Program-made: the position numbers and the translations under genes
The notes under the pieces: generated by a model
The model's input: the letters and a program-made list of their open reading frames with translations, nothing else
The model's database searches: none
What the model was told of the DNA's origin: nothing
Shown here: one piece after another, positions 16,139 to 24,529 of the stretch
Numbering within the stretch: the first letter of the stretch is position 1
Layout: every line of letters starts with the position of its first letter
DNA from: an uncultured Clostridia bacterium
GTDB taxonomy: Bacteria > Bacillota > Clostridia > Peptostreptococcales > Anaerovoracaceae
Assembly: GCA_938046095.1 (NCBI GenBank)
Contig: CALIXS010000006.1
Coordinates: forward strand, 1-35,004
DNA length: 35,004 bases
Direction of reading: 5' to 3'

Positions 16139-17491
16139 ATGGGAAGACTCTTCGGTACTGACGGAGTCAGAGGCGTAGCAAACAAAGAGCTTACGCCGAA
16201 GCTGGCGTTTGAGCTGGGAAGAGCCGGAGCGGCGGTGCTCGGCCACTCCGGTAAAAGACCTATAATCGTGATAGGCAAGGACACGAGGTTGTCAGGCGAC
16301 ATGCTCGAAAATGCACTGACGGCAGGCATACTTTCGGTCGGCGGGAATGTTATCAAAGCGGGTGTTCTGCCGACCCCGGCGATTGCATATCTGACGAGGT
16401 ATTACAAGGCTGACGCGGGTGCGGTGATATCGGCTTCACACAATCCGTTCGAGTACAACGGAATAAAATTTTTCAACGGGCAGGGCTACAAGCTGGATGA
16501 CGCCGTCGAAGAAGAGATAGAAGCTGTTATTCTCGACGGCGCGGAGAAAGTCCCGAAGCCTGCGGACAAAGAGCTCGGGCGCTGTCTTAAGGCGGAAGAC
16601 AGCGCTGTCGACCTTTATTGCGATTTCCTGCTTTCGACGGTGGATTACAGGCTCGACGGAATGAAGGTCGTGCTCGATTGCGCAAACGGAGCATCGTATA
16701 TCGCAGCTCCGCACGTTTACAGATCGCTCGGTGCGGAGGTAACTGTCATAGGCGACCGGCCGGACGGCGTCAATATAAACGACAATATAGGCTCCACCCA
16801 TCCCGGGAAGCTTCAGGCCAAGGTGCTGGAGACGGGCGCGGATATCGGTCTTGCCTTTGACGGGGACGCGGACAGACTCATAGTGGTGGACGAGAAGGGC
16901 GAAATAATAGACGGCGACAAGGCGATATGCCTCTGTGCCGCCACGCTCCGGAAAGAAGGCAGGCTTTATAAGGGCAGAGTGACGGCAACGGTCATGAGCA
17001 ATATAGGCTTCCATAAATACATAACCGAAAAGCTCGGCGGATGCGTAGACGTTACGGCAGTAGGAGATCGATACGTGCTCGAATCGATGCTTAAGACAGG
17101 CTCCGTCATAGGCGGCGAGCAGTCGGGACATATCATATTTAGGGATTACACGACGACGGGCGACGGCACGCTCTCCTCGCTTCAGTTCATAAAGGCATTG
17201 CTCGGCTCCGGCCGGAAGGCATCGGAGCTTTCGGCTGAGGTTGAGCTCTTCCCTCAGGTACTCGTCAACGCGAAGGTAAAGAACGAGAGCAAAGCGGTGT
17301 TTATGGAGGATCCGGAGGTCAAACAGGCGATATCAAAGGCCGAGGCTGAGCTCAACGGTGACGGAAGGGTACTGATCAGACCGTCGGGAACGGAGCCTCT
17401 TGCGAGAGTCATGATAGAGGGCAAGGATGCCGCACAAATCAAAACCATGGCGGAGGAGATCGCCGGGCTCATAAGCCGAAAATACATGTAA
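16139..17491 (+). CDS. glmM: Phosphoglucosamine mutase GlmM
   Basis: 450 residues, full length. It converts glucosamine-6-phosphate to glucosamine-1-phosphate for UDP-GlcNAc and peptidoglycan. Seen: GRLFGTDGVRG at the start, the phosphoserine loop ISASHNPFEYNG with Ser100, the metal loop FDGDADR at about 240, the sugar loop GGEQSGH, and the phosphate-binding RPSGTEP near the C-terminus. ATG 16139 is preceded by ACGGAGGAC at 8 bases and by a 24-base gap after cdaR. In B. subtilis and others GlmM also binds and restrains CdaA, so the operon ties second-messenger level to wall precursor supply. Confidence 0.97.
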   Translation: MGRLFGTDGVRGVANKELTPKLAFELGRAGAAVLGHSGKRPIIVIGKDTRLSGDMLENALTAGILSVGGNVIKAGVLPTPAIAYLTRYYKADAGAVISASHNPFEYNGIKFFNGQGYKLDDAVEEEIEAVILDGAEKVPKPADKELGRCLKAEDSAVDLYCDFLLSTVDYRLDGMKVVLDCANGASYIAAPHVYRSLGAEVTVIGDRPDGVNINDNIGSTHPGKLQAKVLETGADIGLAFDGDADRLIVVDEKGEIIDGDKAICLCAATLRKEGRLYKGRVTATVMSNIGFHKYITEKLGGCVDVTAVGDRYVLESMLKTGSVIGGEQSGHIIFRDYTTTGDGTLSSLQFIKALLGSGRKASELSAEVELFPQVLVNAKVKNESKAVFMEDPEVKQAISKAEAELNGDGRVLIRPSGTEPLARVMIEGKDAAQIKTMAEEIAGLISRKYM

Positions 17492-17512
17492 CCGGAGATT
17501 AAAGCAATATAT

Positions 17513-17538
17513 CAGCGCCCCGCGATGTCGGGGCGCTG
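17513..17538 (+). terminator. G+C-rich hairpin after glmM
   Basis: A 9-bp stem CAGCGCCCC/GGGGCGCTG with an 8-base loop lies 21 bases after the glmM stop. There is no T-run on either side, so it may be a processing or stabilising hairpin or a weak terminator. Confidence 0.45.
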
Positions 17539-17673
17539 AGCAGTGGAGCAGAAAAAATGTGCGGTATGGGGTACCGGGATTGACGAGCTTGCGGAGAAAC
17601 AAAAATGATATTTGATCAGCCGGGATTTCAGCTGTTCAAAGGCGGATATGATATAAGGAGAGGAGTGATCAAA

Positions 17674-18243
17674 ATGACGTATGATAACATCAGGGAACAG
17701 GCAAGGGCTGCAGTGACCGAACTGCTCAAAAAATCGCATATGAAGTCCGGCGACATTTTTATTATCGGATGCTCGTCGAGCGAAATCAAAGGAGCCGGCA
17801 TAGGTACGGATTCGGATATCGACGTGGCGAAGGCTGTATACGAGGGAGTGAAGCCTCTGCTTGACGATCGAGGGATCTCGCTCGCGGCGCAGTGCTGCGA
17901 GCATTTGAACAGAGCTGTCATTATCGAAAGGAAAGCGCTGCTTCCGGGGCAGGATATCGTAAATGTCGTGCCGCAGATGCACGCGGGAGGGTCCTTTGCG
18001 ATGACAGTGTATGAAAATGCGCAGGATCCTGTTGCGGTCGAGAGCGTAAAGGCTGACGGCGGTATGGACATCGGGGATACTCTGATAGGTATGCATCTTC
18101 GTCCGGTCGCCGTTCCTGTCAGGATTGCGCAGAAAACGATAGGTGAGGCGCACGTCGTGTGTGCGAGGACGAGACCTAAGTTTGTCGGCGGTTCGAGAGC
18201 CGTATACGACGAATATCTTTCGGGCGGGGATATTCCGAGATAG
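17674..18243 (+). CDS. ywlG: YwlG/TIGR01440 (UPF0340) family protein of unknown function
   Basis: 189 residues, the usual length. Recognised by KSGDIFIIGCSSSEIKG, a central AAQCCEHLNRA with paired Cys residues, VVPQMHAGGSFA and the C-terminal HVVCARTRPKFVGGSRAVYD. The family is widespread in Firmicutes and has no established activity. The conserved Cys/His residues suggest a catalytic or metal-binding role. ATG 17674 has AAGGAGAGGAG upstream. A longer reading from 17605 has no ribosome site. I see no clear promoter between glmM and this gene, so read-through from glmM is likely. Confidence 0.85.
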   Translation: MTYDNIREQARAAVTELLKKSHMKSGDIFIIGCSSSEIKGAGIGTDSDIDVAKAVYEGVKPLLDDRGISLAAQCCEHLNRAVIIERKALLPGQDIVNVVPQMHAGGSFAMTVYENAQDPVAVESVKADGGMDIGDTLIGMHLRPVAVPVRIAQKTIGEAHVVCARTRPKFVGGSRAVYDEYLSGGDIPR

Positions 18244-18293
18244 CCCGGGCCGCAAGCACAGCGAAAAACAGGACAGGAACAGGAGATAGCAGT

Positions 18294-19058
18294 ATGTACA
18301 CTTTTGACCCGCAAAAGACTAAGCATGATATAGTCGGATGGATAAGGGGGTTTTTTGAGGCCAACGGAAGGGACTGCCGTGCCGTCGTCGCAGTAAGCGG
18401 CGGAAAGGACAGTTCAGTGACCGCCGCGTTATGTGTCGAGGCGCTGGGCAGAGACAGGGTCTTCGGCGTTTTGCTCCCGAACGGAGAACAGGCGGATATT
18501 GACATGTCGCTTTTGCTTACGAAGCATCTTAGCATTGAATATACCGTAATAAATATCGAAAGCATTTTCGAGGATGCTGTGCTCGGACTCGAGGAAGCGC
18601 TTCCGGAGGTCAGCAGGCAGACGAGAATAAATCTCGCACCGAGGATAAGGATGGCGATGACGTATGCCGTATCGCAGTCGCTCAACGGCAGGGTCGCAAA
18701 TACGAGCAACCTTTCGGAAGATTGGGTGGGTTACGCCACACGCTGGGGTGATACCGCAGGGGATTTCAGTCCGCTGTCGAAGCTGACGGTAGCCGAGGTC
18801 AAGGCAGTAGGACACATCGTCGGCCTGCCGGATGTTCTCGTTGACAAAATCCCGGCGGACGGCCTCACAGACCTGACGGACGAGGAAAATCTCGGCTTCA
18901 CATATGCGACCCTCGATAGATACATAAGGACGGGGATATGCGAGGATGCGGCGATGAAGGCGCTGATAGACGCCAGGCACAGGGCGAACAAATTTAAGCT
19001 TGAGCTCATGCCGAGCTTTCCGTATGATGCTCCCGTGCTCGCGGAGGATGTCAAATGA
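18294..19058 (+). CDS. nadE: NAD+ synthetase, ammonia-dependent
   Basis: 254 residues, the size of the short NH3-dependent NadE without a glutaminase domain. It adenylates nicotinic acid adenine dinucleotide and amidates it to NAD+. The PP-loop SGGKDSS is at 35-41. Downstream are GVLLPNGEQ, ANTSNLSEDWVGYATRWGD (deamido-NAD and ATP pocket) and IPADGLTDLTDEENLGF. ATG 18294 has CAGGAGA about 8 bases upstream. The stop overlaps the murE start by 4 bases (ATGA), giving coupled translation. Confidence 0.95.
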   Translation: MYTFDPQKTKHDIVGWIRGFFEANGRDCRAVVAVSGGKDSSVTAALCVEALGRDRVFGVLLPNGEQADIDMSLLLTKHLSIEYTVINIESIFEDAVLGLEEALPEVSRQTRINLAPRIRMAMTYAVSQSLNGRVANTSNLSEDWVGYATRWGDTAGDFSPLSKLTVAEVKAVGHIVGLPDVLVDKIPADGLTDLTDEENLGFTYATLDRYIRTGICEDAAMKALIDARHRANKFKLELMPSFPYDAPVLAEDVK

Positions 19059-20557
19059 GGCTGTCTGAGCTTTTCGGCGAGTTTAAAGGAACGCGGGAGG
19101 GTGAAACGCGTATAACATCTCTTGCGATAGATTCGCGTCAGGTGATTCCGGGCTCGCTGTTTTTTGCCGTCAAGGGTATGGAAAACGACGGCCACAGATT
19201 TATAGGAAAAGCAGTCGAGAACGGCGCATCAGCCGTGGTTTACTCCGAGCCTGCAAAAAAGGCGGAGAGTGTCATATATATCAGGCGTGATGACGTGACT
19301 GCAGAGATAGCGAGGGTGAGCGATATATACAACGGATCGCCGTCGCGCGGAATGACGGTGTACGGCGTCACGGGAACGAACGGAAAGAGTACGACGACGT
19401 GCATAATCAGGGATATACTCGAAAAGTGCGATCAGCCGTGCGGATATATGGGAACGATCGCCGTGCGTTACGGAAATGTCGATATGAAGCCGACGCTGAC
19501 CACGCCCGATTCCGTGGAGATACAGGACACCCTCAGGCGTATGAAGGAGGCCGGTATGCGCGCGGTGGCCATGGAGGTGAGCTCGCACGGCCTCGCACTC
19601 AAGCGCACGGACAGCGTCGATTTTGACGTTGCCGTGTTCACAAATCTGACGTGGGATCACCTCGATTTTCACAAGACGATGCAGGCGTATTTTGAAGCAA
19701 AACAGAGGCTGTTTACACGACTGAAGCCGGATGCCGTCGCGGTGCTCAATGCCGATGATGAGAGCTTTGAGACGCTTATGAGGATTACGCCGTGCCGATG
19801 TGTGAGCTACGGTAAATCGGAAGGTGCGGATTACCGGTTCGCAGTGACAGATATGAGCGCGTCGGGAACGCGCTTTGACCTGACGGTACGCGACACAATG
19901 TATGGCGTAAAGACGGATCTCACGGCGGAATACAATATAGCGAACCTGACGGCCGCCATAGCCGCACTTGCGGAAACGGGGCATGATCTCGGAAAGGTCG
20001 TGGCGGCGTGCGCCAATATCGCACAGGTGGACGGACGCATGGAGCCCGTCAAAAATGAACTCGGAGCGGATATAATAGTCGATTACGCCCATACTCCGGA
20101 CGGCTTCAGCAAAATATTCGAGTTCGCCCGTAACGTCGTAAAGCCGGGAGGTCGCATACTTGCAGTGTTCGGTTCTGCCGGAAAGCGCGACAAAAAGAAA
20201 CGGCCGGTGCTCGGTGCGATAGCCGCGGCGAACTGCGATCATATATATCTTACCGAAGAGGATCCGCGCGATGAGCGCGGCGTCGATATAGCTGCGGAGA
20301 TCAAAAGCGGCATACCGGATGACAAGGTTACGGTTATAGTCGACCGCCGCGAGGCGATAGGAGCTGCCGTCCGTGATCTTCGAGCGGGTGACCTGCTGCT
20401 GATACTCGGCAAGGGTGACGAGAAGTACATTGACAGAGGCAACGGAAAAGATCCGTGGCCTGGCGATAATGTGGAAGCGGAGGCTGCGGCAAAAGCCGTG
20501 CCGGTGCAGCAGTTGGCAAAGCCATCAAAATCCGCAAAAACCACTATGCCGGATTGA
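19055..20557 (+). CDS. murE: UDP-N-acetylmuramoyl-tripeptide synthetase (MurE-type ligase)
   Basis: 500 residues. Cytosolic Mur ligase adding the third peptide residue to UDP-MurNAc-Ala-Glu. Seen: the N-terminal UDP-binding domain with DSRQVIPGSLFFA, the ATP loop VTGTNGKSTT (105-114), EVSSHGL, the carbamylated-Lys region EAKQRLF, AEYNIAN, and FGSAGKRDKKKRP. The amino-acid selectivity motif is EDPR (402-405). DAP ligases carry DNPR at this place, while the Thermotoga enzyme with DDPR accepts lysine. The third residue is therefore probably not meso-DAP, and the enzyme is best called tripeptide synthetase. The last 20 or so residues are extra and rich in Lys, Ser and Pro. It overlaps nadE by 4 bases and runs 14 bases into the convergent CDF gene. 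Confidence 0.92.
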   Translation: MRLSELFGEFKGTREGETRITSLAIDSRQVIPGSLFFAVKGMENDGHRFIGKAVENGASAVVYSEPAKKAESVIYIRRDDVTAEIARVSDIYNGSPSRGMTVYGVTGTNGKSTTTCIIRDILEKCDQPCGYMGTIAVRYGNVDMKPTLTTPDSVEIQDTLRRMKEAGMRAVAMEVSSHGLALKRTDSVDFDVAVFTNLTWDHLDFHKTMQAYFEAKQRLFTRLKPDAVAVLNADDESFETLMRITPCRCVSYGKSEGADYRFAVTDMSASGTRFDLTVRDTMYGVKTDLTAEYNIANLTAAIAALAETGHDLGKVVAACANIAQVDGRMEPVKNELGADIIVDYAHTPDGFSKIFEFARNVVKPGGRILAVFGSAGKRDKKKRPVLGAIAAANCDHIYLTEEDPRDERGVDIAAEIKSGIPDDKVTVIVDRREAIGAAVRDLRAGDLLLILGKGDEKYIDRGNGKDPWPGDNVEAEAAAKAVPVQQLAKPSKSAKTTMPD

Positions 20558-21434
20558 CGTGTATCATGATGTGCTTGACCTTCGGAAACTGAGCCTCTAT
20601 GGCGTCATGTACGCTTTCGGCGATTGCGTGTCCGGCCAGAATTGAAAGATTGCCGTCTACACTGATCTCCATGTCAACGTATATTTTGTTGGCGAATACT
20701 CTCGTCTGGAGCAGATCTATGCGGACAACGCCGTACTGCTCGAGGGTGCAAAGCCTGATATCTTCTTCGGTCTTTGCATCGCAGGAGTGATCGACCATCT
20801 TGTCGGTCGCATCTTTGAATATGTCAACAGATGATTTGAGTATAAAGACGCAGATAAGGAGACTCGCTGCGGGATCAAGCACGGCAAATCCCATGCGCGC
20901 GCCTGCGATGCCGATGAGGGCGCCGAGAGAGGAAAATGCGTCACTCCTGTGGTCGAGCGCGCTTGCTCTGAGAGCAGCCGAATCATACCTTGCGGCATAG
21001 TGGTTTGTATATCGGTACATCGCTTCTTTGGTGACGATCGATGAGACCGCCGCGACAAGAGCGAGGACTCCCGGGGTCTCGAGGTCGTTCGAATCGCCGC
21101 CGGTTATCTTCGTGACAGCGCCGCGGGCTATAAATAAACCGGTAATAAGAAGGACGACGGACAAAACTATGGCCGCAACACACTCAAACCTTTCGTGACC
21201 GTATGGGTGGTCGTCGTCCTCTTTTTTTTCGGATATTTTTACGCCAGCTATAACTATAAAGGAGCTTACTACGTCAGACATCGAGTGAACCGCATCGCTT
21301 ATCATCGCACCGGAATGGGCAAGAATTCCTGCGAGCAGCTTGAATGCTGTCAGTATGACGTTCCCGATTATGCCGACTGCCGAAACGCGGGTGGCCTGCT
21401 TTTCGAAGTCGGATATTGTTTTCTTTTCCGACAT
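20544..21434 (-). CDS. Cation diffusion facilitator (CDF) family metal exporter
   Basis: 296 residues. Six membrane helices carry the metal site motifs: SDAVHSMSD in helix 2 and ALDHRSDAFSS in helix 5. A His/Asp-rich stretch KKEDDDHPYGHERFE marks the helix 2-3 loop. The cytosolic C-terminal domain (about 210-296) has the CDF dimerisation fold, ending HIMIHVNPA. It exports Zn, Mn, Fe or a related divalent metal by proton exchange; the metal cannot be told. The start chosen is ATG 21434 with GAGGA 9 bases upstream. The longer frame to 21512 crosses the rpsT terminator and is rejected. Its 3' end overlaps murE by 14 bases, tail to tail. Confidence 0.9.
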   Translation of the reverse strand: MSEKKTISDFEKQATRVSAVGIIGNVILTAFKLLAGILAHSGAMISDAVHSMSDVVSSFIVIAGVKISEKKEDDDHPYGHERFECVAAIVLSVVLLITGLFIARGAVTKITGGDSNDLETPGVLALVAAVSSIVTKEAMYRYTNHYAARYDSAALRASALDHRSDAFSSLGALIGIAGARMGFAVLDPAASLLICVFILKSSVDIFKDATDKMVDHSCDAKTEEDIRLCTLEQYGVVRIDLLQTRVFANKIYVDMEISVDGNLSILAGHAIAESVHDAIEAQFPKVKHIMIHVNPA

Positions 21435-21492
21435 GATATTATTCCTCGTATAATACCTGCGTGCGCTTTGCGTATCCGAAGGTACCGGTAAG

Positions 21493-21524
21493 AAAAAAGC
21501 GATGTGAGACACTTACATCGCTTT
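21493..21524 (-). terminator. Intrinsic terminator of rpsT
   Basis: On the minus strand AAAGCGATGT, a 9-base loop, ACATCGCTTT, then a T-run. It is a perfect 10-bp stem located 54 bases after the rpsT stop. Confidence 0.92.
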
Positions 21525-21578
21525 AGCTGCTCATTGGCATGTGTATTTAACTTATACACAGGTGGGGACGGGTGAGAC

Positions 21579-21851
21579 TTATTTTGCCGCCTTTGCGGCG
21601 TTGAATCTCTTGGTAATCCTGGAAACCTTGCGGCTTGCCGCGTGCTTGTTGATGGATCCTTTGGATGATGCCTGCATAAGCTTCTTTTCTGCGGCAGTAA
21701 GCTTCTCGGCCGCCTTGTCCATGTCGTCTGCCGCCATCGCCTCATCGAACTCGCGAAGAGCTGCTCTGACGTGATCCTTGACGCGCCTGTTCCTTGCGGT
21801 CTTTTTGTCGATTACCCTGATTCTTTTTTTTGCGGATTTGATATTTGCCAT
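21579..21851 (-). CDS. rpsT: 30S ribosomal protein S20
   Basis: 90 residues, rich in Lys, Arg and Ala and entirely helical in pattern, as S20 is. It begins MANIKSAKKRIRV, the standard S20 N-terminus, and ends KRFNAAKAAK. S20 binds 16S rRNA early in small-subunit assembly. ATG 21851 is chosen over ATG 21857 two codons upstream, because GGGGGTG is only 3 bases from the first and 9 from the second. It is a single-gene unit with its own promoter and terminator, divergent from metA-lysC. Confidence 0.96.
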   Translation of the reverse strand: MANIKSAKKRIRVIDKKTARNRRVKDHVRAALREFDEAMAADDMDKAAEKLTAAEKKLMQASSKGSINKHAASRKVSRITKRFNAAKAAK

Positions 21852-21916
21852 TTTCATTCACCCCCACTGTTCTTGATTCAAGCAAAATGCTGTGTAAATT
21901 CGCAATTACGCAAGTC

Positions 21917-21945
21917 ATTATACACGATAGGTGCTTCTAAAGCAA
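21917..21945 (-). promoter_or_regulatory. Promoter of rpsT
   Basis: On the minus strand TTGCTT (21940-21945), 17 bases, then a perfect TATAAT (21917-21922). It leaves a leader of about 60 bases. Confidence 0.65.
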
Positions 21946-21951
21946 GCGATT

Positions 21952-22045
21952 ACGGGAAAAAGTCGCTCATCTGTTAAAGAAAAAATGTTCGCTTGTCACG
22001 GGAAAAAGTTCTTCACATGTTACAAAGAAAATGTTCACCTGTTTT
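21952..22045. repeat. Tandem repeat array between rpsT and metA-lysC
   Basis: Two imperfect copies of about 46 bp (21952-21997 and 21998-22044), each starting ACGGGAAAAAGT. Each can be split again into two related sub-units of about 23 bp built on AAAA(T)GTTC followed by TGTYA, so four related blocks begin near 21957, 21981, 22003 and 22028. The array lies upstream of both promoters. It could be operators for a repressor or the end of a lost insertion sequence; I cannot decide which. Confidence 0.7.
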
Positions 22046-22126
22046 GTGATCATGATTCGTATTTCAGCTTCTGTCCGGCAAATTGAGCTGAAAAAACAAA
22101 ATTCGCGCCCGGCTTTCCTGATAGTG

Positions 22127-22132
22127 TATAAT
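22127..22132 (+). promoter_or_regulatory. Probable -10 box of the metA-lysC promoter
   Basis: A perfect TATAAT 34 bases upstream of the start, without a recognisable -35 box at 16-18 bases, which suggests an activated promoter. No SAM riboswitch or T-box core is visible between it and the start codon, where there are only about 25 transcribed bases. Confidence 0.45.
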
Positions 22133-22166
22133 AGCCATATATTGTGATTAAAGGGAGATGATGTCT

Positions 22167-24440
22167 ATGCCGATCAAAGTACCCAACAACCTTCCTGCGG
22201 TTGATACGCTCACACGTGAAAACGTGTTCGTTATGACGGATTCGCGTGCGATGACGCAGGATATAAGGCCACTGCAGATAATAATACTGAATCTCATGCC
22301 CACAAAGATAGATACGGAGACGCAGCTTACGAGACTGCTCGGCAATACGCCGCTTCAGGTGGAGCTGGAGCTGCTTCAGGTTAGCACTCATAAAGTCCAC
22401 GTTACGCCCGAGGAGCACATGATAGCCTTTTACAAAACGTTCGATCAGGTACGCGGAAAATATTACGACGGGATGATCATAACGGGCGCGCCGGTAGAGC
22501 TCATGGAGTTTGAAGAAGTTGAGTACTGGGATGAGCTGTGCGAAATAATGGAATGGTCAAAAAGCCACGTGCACAGTACCTTTCACATATGCTGGGGAGC
22601 GCAGGCCGGTCTGTACTATCACTACGGTATAAGAAAGTATGTTTTGCCGAAAAAGCTTTCAGGCGTTTACCGGCACACCCTTGAGTACAGGACGGGCATG
22701 CTGTTCAGGGGATTTGACGATGAGTTTTATGTTCCTCATTCGAGAAACACCGCGGTAAGTGTCGAGGATGTCGAAGCGTGCGAGGAAATCAAAATAATTT
22801 CGATGTCGAACGAAGCGGGAATATTTGCCGTAAAATCGAACAACGACAGGCAGATCTTTATAATGGGACATTCGGAATATGATGCCGATACACTTAAAAA
22901 GGAGTACATGAGAGATATAGCGGCGGGAAAAAATCCCGAGATCCCGTGCGGGTATTTTCCGGACGACGACCCTGAGAAGGAGCCGGTCGTAAAATGGCGA
23001 TCCTGCGCAAATCTGCTGTATTCGAACTGGCTCAATTATTTTGTCTATCAGTCGACGCCCTACGATCTCAAGACGATCGCCGAGGCTGCGGCAGGTGCGG
23101 TTTTGCCTGCCGATGTGAACGTAATAGTTTCGAAGTTCGGCGGCACTTCGCTCGCCGATGCCGGTATGTTCCGCAAGGTCCGCGACATAATAAAAAGCGA
23201 TCCCAAGCGGCGCTACGTAGTCGTATCCGCTCCGGGCAAACGCATTGCAGACGACCGCAAGGTCACGGATCTTCTCATCAAAGCCGCGCAGGTGAAAGGC
23301 AGCCGGCGTTATGAATACCTTGGCGAGCTCGAACATCGTTATGTGCAGCTTGACCGCGAGCTCGAAACGGGCATAGATATGGATAGGGAGTTCACCGTAA
23401 TAAGAGAGACTGCCGACGTACTGCCGCATGACAGAGTTCGCGATTACATGGCGAGCCGCGGGGAGTATATCGCGGCAAAGCTGATGGCAAAGCTGACCGG
23501 ATTCGATTTTATAGATGCAGCTGATATAATACGGTTCGATGATGACGGACTTTATGACGCGGATGCGACCGGGCCTCTGATAAGAAAGGTTCTGGCGGCT
23601 CACGACAGGGCTGTGATCCCGGGGTTTTACGGGACAAGGCATGACGGCCTCGTAGAAACGTTCACACGCGGAGGTTCCGACATAAGCGGCGCAATAGTTG
23701 CTGCTGCCGTCGGGGCCGACATGTATGAGAACTGGACAGATGTTTCAGGCATGCTTATGGCTGATCCCGCCATCGTGGAAAATCCGATACCGGTGCCGCT
23801 CGTAACATACAGAGAGCTGCGCGAAATGGCATACCTCGGGGCAGAGGTGATGCATCAGGACGCTGTATTTCCCGTGATCAAAATGAACATACCGATCAGT
23901 ATCAAAAACACATTTGAGCCCGGCGAGCCCGGAACACTGATAGTCAAGTCGGCGCGCTATTATGAGAGCAGGCTCGATATATCGGGAATCTCCGGCAGGC
24001 GCGGTTTTGTCGGTATAGCCGTGGAAAGAGCGCATGTGAATGAGGATGCTGCACTGAGAGCGTCGGTGTTAAAGGTGTTCAGCGACGCCGGCATACGGAT
24101 AACGAACATCATGACGGGTGTCGACTCTCTGACGCTTCTTGTCGTAAAAACGGAGCTTCAGGGATTTGAACCCGCGATGCTGAAAAAACGCATAGAGGCG
24201 GCAGTAGGCGAGGCGGCTGTGACGTATACAGGGGATATCGCAGTCATCGGCATCGTCGGTCACGAAATAAGCAATTCTCCGAATACGGCGATAAAGGTTT
24301 TGTCGGCACTCGCAAACCGCCGAATAGACATAAAGCTGATAGACCACAGTTCGGGAAAGATGAGCATGCTCGTAGCCGTTGCCGACAAGGATTATGAGGA
24401 GTCCGTGCAGGCGATATATCATCAGTTCGTCCATATGTAG
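22167..24440 (+). CDS. metA-lysC: Fused homoserine O-acetyltransferase (MetA) and aspartate kinase
   Basis: 757 residues in one uninterrupted frame. Residues 1-about 303 are a complete MetA: Lys47, Glu111 in TGAPVELMEF, nucleophile Cys142 in HICWGAQAG, His235 and Glu237 in MGHSEYD, all at the numbering of the characterised enzymes. Glu111 marks acetyl-CoA users (Gly for succinyl-CoA). After a linker of roughly 14 residues, an aspartokinase begins near 318 with VSKFGGTSLADA, then VVVSAPGKR, ASRGEYIAAKL, TRGGSDISGA and WTDVSGMLMADP. Two ACT domains (about 600-757) contain the usual feedback site region. The protein would phosphorylate aspartate and acylate homoserine, the first step of the pathway and the first step of the methionine branch. 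The start is ATG 22167 with GGGAG 9 bases upstream; two earlier ATGs touch the ribosome site. The pair is normally separate. Confidence 0.93.
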   Translation: MPIKVPNNLPAVDTLTRENVFVMTDSRAMTQDIRPLQIIILNLMPTKIDTETQLTRLLGNTPLQVELELLQVSTHKVHVTPEEHMIAFYKTFDQVRGKYYDGMIITGAPVELMEFEEVEYWDELCEIMEWSKSHVHSTFHICWGAQAGLYYHYGIRKYVLPKKLSGVYRHTLEYRTGMLFRGFDDEFYVPHSRNTAVSVEDVEACEEIKIISMSNEAGIFAVKSNNDRQIFIMGHSEYDADTLKKEYMRDIAAGKNPEIPCGYFPDDDPEKEPVVKWRSCANLLYSNWLNYFVYQSTPYDLKTIAEAAAGAVLPADVNVIVSKFGGTSLADAGMFRKVRDIIKSDPKRRYVVVSAPGKRIADDRKVTDLLIKAAQVKGSRRYEYLGELEHRYVQLDRELETGIDMDREFTVIRETADVLPHDRVRDYMASRGEYIAAKLMAKLTGFDFIDAADIIRFDDDGLYDADATGPLIRKVLAAHDRAVIPGFYGTRHDGLVETFTRGGSDISGAIVAAAVGADMYENWTDVSGMLMADPAIVENPIPVPLVTYRELREMAYLGAEVMHQDAVFPVIKMNIPISIKNTFEPGEPGTLIVKSARYYESRLDISGISGRRGFVGIAVERAHVNEDAALRASVLKVFSDAGIRITNIMTGVDSLTLLVVKTELQGFEPAMLKKRIEAAVGEAAVTYTGDIAVIGIVGHEISNSPNTAIKVLSALANRRIDIKLIDHSSGKMSMLVAVADKDYEESVQAIYHQFVHM

Positions 24441-24491
24441 GATGCACCCATCACCGGTACGTCCATATGCAGGATGCACTTATCATCGGTT
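24428..24491 (+). repeat. 32-bp tandem duplication over the metA-lysC stop codon
   Basis: Two units (24428-24459 and 24460-24491) start CGTCCATATG and match at about 27 of 32 bases. The first contains the TAG stop; in the second the same position reads CAG. Confidence 0.85.
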
Positions 24492-24529
24492 GCGATATTT
24501 ATCGGGATATTTATAATGGAGGAATTATG

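Noticed and set aside
22045..22166. SAM riboswitch or T-box ahead of metA-lysC
   Set aside because: No conserved core of either is present, and the transcribed leader is only about 25 bases.
24495..24517. TTGCGA, 16 bases, TATAAT as a pyrC promoter
   Set aside because: The -10 box directly touches the GGAGG, so the transcript would begin after the ribosome site. Read-through from metA-lysC is more likely.
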